64,000 nt of DNA from JAJPJE01 sp963724985 (GTDB lineage Bacteria > Acidobacteriota > Terriglobia > Terriglobales > Acidobacteriaceae): contig CAVRWV010000016.1 of the NCBI GenBank assembly GCA_963724985.1, forward strand, positions 154,091-218,090, given 5' to 3'. The notes beneath the pieces were generated by a model, which was given only the letters and a program-made list of their open reading frames with translations, was not told where the DNA came from and made no database searches. The position numbers and the translations under genes were made by a program. Position 1 is the first letter of the stretch, and every line of letters starts with the position of its first letter. Shown one piece after another: positions 43,114 to 51,305 of this stretch.

Positions 43114-44722
43114 ACTTCATCGCCAGCAGCGTTTTGGCTTGCGCGAGTTCGGGGCGATTGGAAGTCGAGCCGGAGCAATTCTTCAAAAGCTGCGCGTAGT
43201 AAGCCTTTGCTTTCTCCGGTTGATTCAAGGCGGCCGCGGCCTGGGCGGCGCCATAGAGTCCGTTGAAGCGATTGGGATCAACCTTCATCGACTTCTCATA
43301 TTCAGCAAGCGCGTCGGCAGGGCGCTTCATCTCCATGAGCATGTCGGCGAGCATCTCGCGCGCGGGTAGGGCGGTCTCACCCTTTCCCAAGGAATCCTGT
43401 TTGTCGGCCACGCCGCGCATCAGGCGCAGGGCTTCGTCGTTATTGCCATCGGCAAAAGCGGCCCAGGCGCGCGCTTCATCGCCGTCTGTGTCCATGTACT
43501 CGGCGTAGTAGGATTCGGTGCTTTTCTTTGTCGCTTCGACCATTGCGTCGTACTGCGCGACGGCTTTGTGCGCGTTCGCAGCGTCGCGAAGATGGCCGTA
43601 TCCGACTGCCTGTGCCCAGTAGACGATAGCGGCGTTGTAGGGTTTCGCGCTCGGGATCGTTTTCAATGCAGCCGCATCTTTCCAGTTGCGAGTTTCGATC
43701 GCATAGGTAGCGGGGAACGCAGCGCGAGCCATGTCGAGATACCCGTACATGCCGTCGCCCATGTCCATCTCGTGCATCGTGTCCATCTGAGCGATGATCG
43801 CTTTGGCTTTCGCGTCATCACCAATCTGCAGATACGCGTACTCAAGAAAGTCCATTGCGTGCAGAGCGTGGGCGGCGCCGCCCATGTGCATCTCGGTAGC
43901 TTTTTGCGTGGCAGCCACCGACGCGAGGTTCGATTGGATATCTTCCTGCCACAGGCCAAGGCGCGCGAAGATGTGCGAGGGCATGTGGACAGCGTGAGGC
44001 GAAGCCGGCGCAATCTGAGCATAACGACGAGCAGCTGCGAGTCCGAGAGGCGCAAGTTGTGGCGAATCGCTGGCGTGAATCAGGTAGTGCGCTGCTCCCG
44101 GATGATCAGGTTGCGCATCGACCAGCGGTTGCAGCAGCGCGATGGCTTTCTTCTGGTTGGCGAAAGTCGGATCGCGTGGGGGAGCCGAAGCCAATAGCGA
44201 GAGCGCGTAAAAGGCCGTGGCTTCGTGATCCTTCGGGTAGGCTCGATAGACCTTCTCCATCGCGTTCGAGTAGGCAGCGGTTCGTTGATCGAAATCAGTT
44301 TTGGCGTCCGGAACGTAAAAAGCAGCTGCTGCCGCAACATAATCCTGCTCGCGCTGAGTTTTGGCTTTGGCCGCCTGGGCTTGCTGAACCAGTGCAAGGC
44401 CGCGCTTCATCGTGTCGTCAGTAGGACGCTCCCAAAGCTGATGCCATAGGCTGAGCGATTCTCCCCAATATGCGATGGCACACGTCGGGTCTTTCGCGGC
44501 TACCTCTGCGAACTGTTTTTCAGCTTCCTCATACCAGAATGAGTGCATGAGCGCTACGCCGCGCTCGAATGACTTTTGAACCGCTGGTGCGCATGAGGTT
44601 GGGAAGGAGACTGTGCCCAGCTTTTCATTAGGATTGTAAGTGTGCGAATGACCTTGGTCACCGAACAGGACGGAACAATACAGAAAGACCACTGCCGCGA
44701 GCAGTACAATGCGAAGTTTCAT
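43112..44722 (-). CDS. Secreted TPR-repeat protein
   Basis: 536 residues: signal peptide (MKLRIVLLAAVVFLYCSVLF), then a series of tetratricopeptide-like helices (FERGVALMHSFWYEEAEKQF, AKDPTCAIAYWGESLSLWH, ALAEYEKSMKVDPNRFNGLY). A His-rich centre (SPHAVHMPSHIFARLGLW) is also present. TPR proteins scaffold protein contacts; the partner is unknown. It is probably periplasmic. Confidence 0.8.
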   Translation of the reverse strand: MKLRIVLLAAVVFLYCSVLFGDQGHSHTYNPNEKLGTVSFPTSCAPAVQKSFERGVALMHSFWYEEAEKQFAEVAAKDPTCAIAYWGESLSLWHQLWERPTDDTMKRGLALVQQAQAAKAKTQREQDYVAAAAAFYVPDAKTDFDQRTAAYSNAMEKVYRAYPKDHEATAFYALSLLASAPPRDPTFANQKKAIALLQPLVDAQPDHPGAAHYLIHASDSPQLAPLGLAAARRYAQIAPASPHAVHMPSHIFARLGLWQEDIQSNLASVAATQKATEMHMGGAAHALHAMDFLEYAYLQIGDDAKAKAIIAQMDTMHEMDMGDGMYGYLDMARAAFPATYAIETRNWKDAAALKTIPSAKPYNAAIVYWAQAVGYGHLRDAANAHKAVAQYDAMVEATKKSTESYYAEYMDTDGDEARAWAAFADGNNDEALRLMRGVADKQDSLGKGETALPAREMLADMLMEMKRPADALAEYEKSMKVDPNRFNGLYGAAQAAAALNQPEKAKAYYAQLLKNCSGSTSNRPELAQAKTLLAMK

Positions 44723-44880
44723 ACCCCACCCGCGGAGAGTCTAACGCTCGTCCCCGAGGTGAGCAAGCAGAGCATATTCGGTTACGTTTGTTGAACGGGC
44801 CAGAATTCCTGGATGTCAGTTCTTGCATCGTAGTAATTTCGCTCTAACGTGATAGTGGTAATAAATATTGGGAAGCCATC

Positions 44881-45762
44881 ATGAAGATGAAAGTTCGTAA
44901 AGCAGTTTTTCCTGCTGCCGGCCTGGGCACGCGATTTTTGCCCGCAACCAAAGCACAACCGAAAGAGATGCTGCCACTGGTCGATAAGCCGATCATTCAA
45001 TATGGCGTGGAAGAAGCGATGGCGGCCGGCTGCGACCAGATCATCATCGTGACCGGCCGCGGCAAGAGCGCGATTGAGGATCACTTCGATGTCAGCTACG
45101 AACTGGAAAAGATGCTGGAGGAAAAAAAGAAGTACGAACTCCTCAGCATCGTGCGCCAGATTTCGGACATGATCCATGTAGCCTATGTTCGCCAGAAAGA
45201 AGCGTTGGGACTGGGACATGCCGTGCTGATGTCGCGCGAACTGGTGGGCAACGAGCCGTTCGCGGTGCTGTTGGCGGATGACGTGATTGATGCCGACGTC
45301 CCTTGCCTGAAGCAGATGATGCAGGTGTTCGAGGAAACGCAGTGTTCGGTGATCGCCACGCAGGCGGTCGAGGGTCCGGCAATTTCGTCGTACGGCGTGA
45401 TCGCAGGGCATGAGGTGCCGGGAAAATTTGGCGGACGGCTGTTCGAGATCACCGACCTGGTGGAAAAGCCGAAAGCATCGGAAGCTCCGTCGAACCTCGC
45501 GATTATCGGCCGCTACATTCTGACGCCGCGAATCTTCGAGATGCTCTCCGCGACGCAACGCGGAACTGGCGGAGAAATTCAGCTCACTGACGGCATGCGC
45601 GAACTGCTGAAGCATGAAAAGATTTACGGCTTTCGCTTTGAAGGGAAGCGCCACGATACAGGCGACAAACTAGGATTCCTGAAGGCGACAGTGGAGTTTG
45701 CGTTGAAGCGCAGCGATCTGGGCGGGCCGCTACGGGAGTGGCTTAAACTGCAAAAACTCTAA
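44881..45762 (+). CDS. galU: UTP-glucose-1-phosphate uridylyltransferase GalU
   Basis: Makes UDP-glucose for cell-surface polysaccharides and galactose metabolism. 293 residues, with the nucleotidyltransferase signature PAAGLGTRFLPATKAQPKEM (11-30), then PIIQYGVEEAMAAG and the metal site LLADDVID. The C-terminus (GNK-less KRHDTGDKLGFLKATVEFAL) fits the family. It ends two bases before a long palindromic element shared with the convergent DUF3443 gene. Confidence 0.95.
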   Translation: MKMKVRKAVFPAAGLGTRFLPATKAQPKEMLPLVDKPIIQYGVEEAMAAGCDQIIIVTGRGKSAIEDHFDVSYELEKMLEEKKKYELLSIVRQISDMIHVAYVRQKEALGLGHAVLMSRELVGNEPFAVLLADDVIDADVPCLKQMMQVFEETQCSVIATQAVEGPAISSYGVIAGHEVPGKFGGRLFEITDLVEKPKASEAPSNLAIIGRYILTPRIFEMLSATQRGTGGEIQLTDGMRELLKHEKIYGFRFEGKRHDTGDKLGFLKATVEFALKRSDLGGPLREWLKLQKL

Positions 45763-45763
45763 A

Positions 45764-45865
45764 TCGATTGAGTCATTAGAGTGCTTGGGCCATTGCGTGA
45801 TTGCTTGAGTTATTGCACGTCTCTGCAAATGACTCAATAACACAATCGCACAATGGCCCAATGCC
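45764..45865. repeat. Quasi-palindromic element, CAATC/GATTG type, between convergent genes
   Basis: Left arm 45766-45818 (gattgagtcatt, gcttgggccattgcgtgatt, gcttgagttattgc) and right arm 45827-45865 (aatgactcaataacacaatc, gcacaatggcccaatgcc) form a long, nearly continuous imperfect palindrome, the clearest hairpin of the family. It fills the entire gap between galU and the DUF3443 gene. Confidence 0.75.
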
Positions 45866-47111
45866 TTAGTAGGCGAAGAACGGTCCCGCGCCGACTGGCG
45901 TGTTCTGGTTCTCAATCGCGGTGAAGACGTTCCGTCCGAAGAAGAACGGCAAGTCCCCAATCGAAGGTGCCCGCGTTTGGGCCACCAAGATTATTGAAGG
46001 CGAAATTCGCGCCACCGTTCGAACTGAACAGGAACTCAGCGTTGGCGATACCGAAATTGACGGTGCTCTGGTCACCAAGACTATCGAAGTTTATCGCTGT
46101 GAGGTTCCTCAGGTTGAGCGCGTTGTTGTTGGGCGCGCCCGGGCAGTAGAACGAATCGTTCGGGCTCGCGCAGGTGGTAACGCCTAGAGTGCCGGCGTCC
46201 AAAATGCCCAGGATGTTGGTGCCGCTATCGATGAAGGCGGTGTATTGCGTGCCGTTGAATTGGGTGCCGAAGTTTCCATTGGCATCCGCTGCCAAAGGAA
46301 CTGCGCCTTTAAGGCCATTATTCGACTGGGTACCGATTCCAAATACCAGTGACCCTGTAGCGGTCGTTGCCCCCGTATTGGATATCGCAGGAAGCTCGAT
46401 GATGGTGCCATTGTTATCCGTCGCAAACATTGAGACCGGATTTTGCACCTGGGCGGTGAGCGGCTGAGTGGTTGGCAAGCAGGCGGATGCGGAAGAACAC
46501 GCGTAGTACAGCGCAGTGCTGGGAATTCCGGTCACGCAGAGCGATCCGCAGTCCTGAAGGAAAGGACCGATACCGAGGATGCCGTTCGCTGCCAGAGCCT
46601 GCACCGTATCATCGTCCGTTCCCGTGCATCCGCTCGGAACCGAGAACTGGGTTTCCCCGATGACCTGAATCGGAGCCGAGCTGGCTTTTTCTCCGGCGAT
46701 CTGAATGTCGGCTGTCTGCACTGGTCCCCAAACGAAAGTGCCGTCGAGAAAAGGAACGCACTCAGCGACAGACAATCCGCTCCCGTTAGTTTGCGTGGTG
46801 AGAGGTAGCGTCATTACGGATGCAAGCACGCGCAGCCCCTCCGATCCTGTATCGACCAGCACGTGATCGATGGACTGGCAGGTGGTCGTGCCGGGCACAC
46901 ACACAGTTACCGTTACGAACAACCCATTCGTGGCTGGAGCAGTTGCCTGGATGGCTGATGGACCGGGGTCAACGACGATGGCCGCAACATTGGTTCCCGA
47001 GGAGGGAGGAGTAATCGGGTTTCCACCTGGCGACGAGCTATTGTTACCGCCGCCGCAAGCAACCAACACAGTCAGGGCACAGCTGGAAATCAAAACGAGC
47101 GCTCTACGCAC
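45866..47111 (-). CDS. DUF3443 secreted protein (aspartyl-protease-like), one frameshift
   Basis: A lipoprotein signal (SCALTVLVACGGG) is followed by two D-S/T-G motifs (HVLVDTGSEGLRVLA near 85-98; AFIDSGTNILGI near 290), as in pepsin/retropepsin-like folds. The overall sequence fits DUF3443. The frame breaks near 45951-45955. Removing one base yields WGLPFFFGRNVFTAIENQN and ends at TAA 45866. About 414 residues when corrected. It is paired with the DUF2844 gene ten bases upstream; the two families usually co-occur. Confidence 0.8.
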
Positions 47112-47121
47112 AGGAGTCTCC

Positions 47122-47595
47122 TTACTTAATCTGGGTGGTTTGTACTCCCTGCGGGAGCATGCTGGGAACGTATGCGCGGCCCGTGTAATAACGCATATGG
47201 CCGCTCATTTCAACTACGAGTCCGGGCTCGTGAATCGTTAAAGGTGTGTTGTGACCAGCGCGCCTGTTTTTCGCAACTGCCAGTACCTGATCGTAATAGC
47301 TGCCCAGAACCTGCTTGAGATCCGGACGGAAAGGGCCGCTCCATGCCACACCGAACACCTGACCCGAGGGAGAAACAAATTCCCGAACGGCAGTGCCGTC
47401 CGCGGCTTTCATCTCGTGCACGGTGTAGTTGGTGGCGCGGGATACGTTCACCGCGGCTTTCATGTGAGCCTGGTCGGATTGCACAGAGGAAACGTCGGCT
47501 CCGAGAGTTGCGAAAACCGGCAAAGCAAACGCGATCAATAACAGGGGTGAGAGCAGCAATCCCCGATGGGACCACTGAATTGCGATGGATCTCAT
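47122..47595 (-). CDS. DUF2844 secreted protein
   Basis: 157 residues: signal peptide (LLLSPLLLIAFALPVFA), then the DUF2844 features NYTVHEMKAADGTAVREFVS, GQVFGVAWSGPFRPDLKQVL and YVPSMLPQGVQ. Function unknown. It lies ten bases before the DUF3443 gene, the partnership seen in proteobacteria and acidobacteria; they may form a secreted enzyme-and-chaperone pair. The ATG at 47595 begins the signal sequence. Confidence 0.8.
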   Translation of the reverse strand: MRSIAIQWSHRGLLLSPLLLIAFALPVFATLGADVSSVQSDQAHMKAAVNVSRATNYTVHEMKAADGTAVREFVSPSGQVFGVAWSGPFRPDLKQVLGSYYDQVLAVAKNRRAGHNTPLTIHEPGLVVEMSGHMRYYTGRAYVPSMLPQGVQTTQIK

Positions 47596-47856
47596 GAGTT
47601 CCGTTTCCAATTTCTCCCAGCACTGCTGCTGGGTTCGGTTGAAACAAACAGATCGTGTGATTCTGAACTTTGAAACACCGGATGCATAGGTAAGTTGCTA
47701 TGTACCTCGGGCCCGGTACTTTCGTTTTCTTCTTGGATGCAGGTTGCGAACTGCATGTGCTCGTGGAATCGCAAGCCGATTGATGGTTGGACGCAAACGA
47801 GAAATGTTGGATTACTGGAGAAGTTGTGCTCGGACCTTGTACACTGCTGGACGCTC

Positions 47857-48989
47857 ATGAAACCAGCACTGAAGTGGAACCGCTGTCTCGCAGCCTTTTG
47901 TATTTTCACCAGTTTCCTTCCTATGTTTGCTCAACAGACGCCGCCAGAAATCAAGTCGCCGCAGGTGAATGCGGATCGCACAGTGACCTTCCGTTTCGTC
48001 GATCCAGGTGCGCAGAAGGTGACCGTAAACGTCGAAGGCGCTAAGCCGCTGGAGATGACAAAGGACGCGCAGGGCGTGTGGTCGGCGACAACAAGCGCCG
48101 TCGAGCCGGATCTCTACGGGTATGACTTCGATGCCGACGGAGTGGAGCTTGTCGATCCGAACAACACGCTGATGAAGACGAACCTGTTGAACCTGGAGAA
48201 CATGGTGCTGGTGTCCGGTGCGTCGCCGCAACCGTGGGAGGTGCAGGACATTCCGCACGGCGAGGTTCATCACCACTTTTATAAATCGGGCATCGTTGGT
48301 GACAATCGCGACTACTACGTGTACACGCCGCCGAATTACGATCCCAAGGCGAAAGTGAAGTATCCGGTGCTGTACCTGCTGCATGGCTATAGCGACGGCG
48401 CAGATGGATGGACAACGGTAGGGAAAGCGAATTACATCCTCGACTCGCTGATTGCGCAGGGCAAGGCGAAACCGATGATCGTGGTGATGCCGCTGGGCTA
48501 CGGCGCGCCCGAGATCCTGGCGAATGGCTGGAAGACATGGGGGCATCCGGAGATCACGCAGAAGAATTTCGACAAGTTCCGCGAGATGCTTGTCACGGAG
48601 CTGATGCCGCGGGTAGAAAAAGAATATCGCATTTCGACCAATCGCAAGGACCATGCGATCGCCGGTCTCTCGATGGGCGGATCGGAAACGCTGCTGACTG
48701 GACTCAACAATCTGGATAAGTTCGCTTACATCGGTGCGTTCAGCTCGGGCGGGATATCCCCGGATTTCGACAAGGACTTCCCGAATCTGAATGCGAGTGC
48801 GAACTCGCAGATCAAGCTGTTGTATGTCGCCTGCGGAACGGAAGATCACCTGATCGAACTGAATCGCAAGTTCAAAGCATGGCTGAAGACGAAGGACGTG
48901 AAGTTCACGGACGGGAGACTCCGGGAATGCACACGTGGATGGTGTGGAGACGGAATCTGATTGAGCTGGCGCCGCAGTTGTTTCGGTAG
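47857..48989 (+). CDS. Secreted esterase (feruloyl/enterochelin-esterase-like), one frameshift
   Basis: Signal peptide (LAAFCIFTSFLPMFAQQ), an immunoglobulin-like N-terminal module (TVTFRFVDPGAQKVTVNVEG), then an alpha/beta hydrolase of the XynZ/esterase D type: YPVLYLLHGYSDGADGW and nucleophile Ser in IAGLSMGGSETLL. The frame breaks near 48911-48915. Restoring one base gives TPGMHTWMVWRRNL, which supplies the catalytic His, and ends at TAG 48989. About 377 residues. Likely acts on xylan-linked or similar esters. Confidence 0.82.
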
Positions 48990-49002
48990 GCGGTGGGCTG
49001 TA

Positions 49003-49080
49003 GTCGGTGGTCGTTAGCGATTGGGTGCGCGGTCCTTCGCTTCTTGGAAAGGGCCGGAATCCTCCAACGACTACCCAATA
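49003..49080. repeat. Imperfect inverted word repeat downstream of the esterase
   Basis: gtcggtggtcgttagcgatt (49003-49022) faces ccaacgactacccaat (49064-49079) across about 40 bases. It has the same design as the other palindromic elements, with a mixed vocabulary. Confidence 0.45.
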
Positions 49081-49082
49081 TG

Positions 49083-49601
49083 TCATGGCAGCCCGATACT
49101 TGCCTCTTCAGAGTAGTCTAGCAACAGTCGTGCGTATACACGCATCCCTTCCAGAGTGGCAACAATCCAAGATGCCGCACGGATCTTAGCTGTCTCCGTG
49201 ACATGGTCCGTCAGTCCGCGATTAGCTATCCCAGCGATTCAGCGATGTAGTCCTGCTCAGCCAGGTCGGCAATTCGGATTACGGGTCAGTTCGATAAGCT
49301 CCTCAGTGTACTAGCGCATATCGTGCCAGTCGACTTCGACGGTTTCGCTGACTCGAGAGATCGGTATGCCCGCATCGGACGTCAACGTCCCGCAATCAAT
49401 CCCTGCTGGTAGAAAGATATCGCCACAATTCATGTCGCAGGCTGCTTCATGCGTGACCGATTCGTTTGACGGATCGAGTGAGCAGTGATCAACGGAGCTG
49501 ATAGCACTCTAGAGTTGCCCAATGAGGATCGTCAAACGGCATGGATAGCCATTGATAATACGCTGCTCGGCGTCGACTGTCCACATGCTGGCTCCACGCA
49601 T
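49083..49601 (-). pseudogene. Decayed gene of unknown family
   Basis: In the 685-base gap between the esterase and rpmB the minus strand reads as coherent protein only if one stop and several frame changes are allowed: MRGASMWTVDAEQRIINGYP, then NESVTHEAACDMNCGDIFLP and SRVSETVEVDWHDMR, a TAG, then YTEELIELTRNP, IRIADLAEQDYIAESLG and AASWIVATLEGMRVYARLLL. About 170 residues in all. I do not recognise the family. It is a remnant, or badly sequenced. Confidence 0.45.
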
Positions 49602-49631
49602 TTGGTCAAATCTAGTCCGCTCTGCTAAAAT
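49602..49631 (+). promoter_or_regulatory. Candidate promoter of rpmB
   Basis: TTGGTC (49602-49607), an 18-base spacer and TAAAAT (49626-49631), followed by a leader of about 35 bases to the rpmB ATG with GAGG upstream of the start. Matches to the housekeeping consensus are moderate. Confidence 0.4.
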
Positions 49632-49673
49632 CAATGTTTTGCGTCATCAAGCTTAAGCTTATCTGAGGTCGTT

Positions 49674-49865
49674 ATGGCACAAGTATGTGAAGTTTGCGGC
49701 AAGAAGCCGCGCACCGGAAATAACGTCAGCCACGCGCACAATGTGACTAAGCGCCGCTGGAACATCAACTTGCGGCCGGTCCGCGCCAAGGCGTCGGGTG
49801 GCAATACCAAGCGCGTACGCGTCTGCACCGATTGCCTGCGCAGCGGCAAAATCGTCAAGGCGTAA
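49674..49865 (+). CDS. rpmB: 50S ribosomal protein L28
   Basis: 63 residues, complete: MAQVCEVCGKKPRTGNNVSH, TKRRWNINLRPVRAK and RVRVCTDCLRSGKIVKA. The two CxxC pairs (Cys5/Cys8 and the C-terminal CTDC) mark the zinc-binding form of L28. It stands alone with its own promoter candidate and terminator. Confidence 0.96.
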   Translation: MAQVCEVCGKKPRTGNNVSHAHNVTKRRWNINLRPVRAKASGGNTKRVRVCTDCLRSGKIVKA

Positions 49866-49879
49866 GTCCCGATTTCTCG

Positions 49880-49906
49880 AAGCCTCCTGCTCGAAGGAGG
49901 CTTTGT
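49880..49906 (+). terminator. Rho-independent terminator of rpmB
   Basis: AAGCCTCC (49880-49887) pairs with GGAGGCTT (49896-49903), followed by TGTTGT. It lies 15 bases after the rpmB stop. Confidence 0.8.
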
Positions 49907-49934
49907 TGTGTGCAGACTTCTAGTTCCCGGTTCC

Positions 49935-49965
49935 CCCGCTCGAGGGCGAGCGGGCTCCATAAACA
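49935..49965 (-). repeat. Hairpin repeat GGAGCCC, copy 2 (covarying pair)
   Basis: On the minus strand it reads gtttatggagcccgctcg, loop CCCT, cgagcggg. It matches the unit at 14304-14336 except that the A-T stem pair is G-C here, a compensatory change. The stem is CCCGCTCG with its exact complement. Confidence 0.7.
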
Positions 49966-50047
49966 CGAAGCAATTCGTCCCACATGAATCTTTCGCCGCC
50001 GCGAACTTTTGGCCGGGTGCTCGCGTATGGCAAGTGTGGGGGTTTCC

Positions 50048-50624
50048 ATGAAGAGCTCTAGCCTTTTGCAGCGGATCGTCGCGATCCTGCTGGCGGCAGT
50101 TGCGTGCCTGGTTGTTCTCTCGTACCACCCATCGAAATTGCACGCGCAGAGCGCAGGCGCCTTTATCAGCCAGGATGCATCGGCGAAGGATGTCGGACTG
50201 CCGCTGTATCCGGGGTCGAAGCCTGCCCTCGACAAGAAGTCTGAAGATAGAATCTGAAGACAAGAAGTCTGATTCGCAGTCCGCGAACATGGGCCTGTGG
50301 CTCGGCGGTACCGGATTTCAGCTGGTTGTGGTGAAGATGCAGACACCGGACTCGCCAGAGAAGGTCGCCGCTTACTACCGCAAGGCGCTCGCGAAGTACG
50401 GGACGGTGCTCGACTGCACGAATCCTCCAAGCCAGGCCGACGAAAAACATACTCCCAATGCGCTGAGCTGCGATGACGACAAAGCCGACGCGGGCGGAAT
50501 GCTCTTCAAGGCGGGCACAAAAGAGGTGCAGCATCTGGTGAGCGTCGATCGCGATGGCGGCGGCACGATCTATTCGCTGGTGTACCTGGTGGCAAAAAGC
50601 AAAGGACACGAAGCGGAGCTGTAA
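50048..50624 (+). CDS. Secreted/anchored hypothetical protein, one frameshift
   Basis: Signal or anchor (QRIVAILLAAVACLVVLSYH), then SAKDVGLPLYPGSKP. Near 50249-50252, in a small A/G-rich direct repeat (gacaagaagtctga twice), the frame shifts. Removing one base continues through SEDKKSDSQSANMGLW, VVVKMQTPDSPEKVAAYYRK and ALAKYGTVLDC to 50624. Corrected length about 191 residues. The PDSPEKVAAYYRKAL segment is common in secreted acidobacterial proteins of unknown function. Confidence 0.7.
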
Positions 50625-50695
50625 GTTGGTGGCGAGATTAGCTGAAGTCTAGCGACCCGACAGAAGGCTCGAGGAATGTCCGCGCCCAACACATT

Positions 50696-51073
50696 CTACA
50701 CGAGTGCGATGACGTCGATCTCGACGAGCACGTCTTTGGGTAGCCGCGAGACTTCCACTGTCGAACGCGCGGGAGGAGCCTTCTTCCAGAAGCGCGCATA
50801 GACTTCGTTCATCGCAGCGAAGTCGCCCATGCTCTTCAGAAACACCGTGGTCTTCACAACATTTTCCAGCGACGTGCCGGCGGCGGTGAGGATGGCCTTC
50901 AGGTTCTGCAATACGCGGTCGGTCTGCGCGGCGACTTCCGACTGCGCGATCAGTCCGGTCGTGGGGTCAATGGGGATCTGGCCGGAGACGAAAACAAATC
51001 CACCGGCTTTGATCGCTTGCGAATAGGGTCCGATGGCCTGGGGCGCATGCTCGGTGATGACCACGTCTCGCAT
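50696..51073 (-). CDS. RidA family reactive enamine/imine deaminase
   Basis: 125 residues of the RidA/YjgF/UK114 family, which hydrolyses reactive 2-aminoacrylate-type intermediates. Hallmarks are APQAIGPYSQAIKAGGFVFV, SGQIPIDPTTG, the catalytic Arg in PPARSTVEVSRLPKD and VEIDVIA. The ATG at 51073 has GGAGAAA just upstream and is preferred. The RidA gene lies downstream of rel, separated by a long palindromic element. Confidence 0.93.
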   Translation of the reverse strand: MRDVVITEHAPQAIGPYSQAIKAGGFVFVSGQIPIDPTTGLIAQSEVAAQTDRVLQNLKAILTAAGTSLENVVKTTVFLKSMGDFAAMNEVYARFWKKAPPARSTVEVSRLPKDVLVEIDVIALV

Positions 51074-51108
51074 GTGTTTCTCCGGCAAAAGTGTAGAATT
51101 CGCGGCGA

Positions 51109-51298
51109 GGGTGAATAGTAGATAGTAATTGGTAATTAGTCTTCAGCACTCAGTAGTCAGCATTCAGTCAGAAAGTGATGTGATGGGCTACATGACGACA
51201 GCGAACGAATAGATGCTAATTACTACAATTACCAATTACCAAGAACTAATTACTCATAGCTGAAGACTGAATGCTGAGAACTGATAGCTGAGTGCTGC
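51109..51298. repeat. Largest quasi-palindromic element, two word vocabularies
   Basis: Left arm 51115-51171: agtaattggtaattag, then cttcagcactcagtagtcag and cattcagtc. Right arm 51211-51298: taattactacaattacc, then ctgaagactgaatgctgag and ctgatagctgagtgctg, the inverted counterpart. It contains both an AATTGGTAATTA word array and an ACTCAGCATTCAG array, and fills the gap between rel and ridA. Confidence 0.7.
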
Positions 51299-51305
51299 TT
51301 TGCAG

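Noticed and set aside
47812..49086. 424-codon open frame opposite the esterase
   Set aside because: It is the complement of a clear alpha/beta hydrolase gene with catalytic Ser and His; composition is antisense-like.
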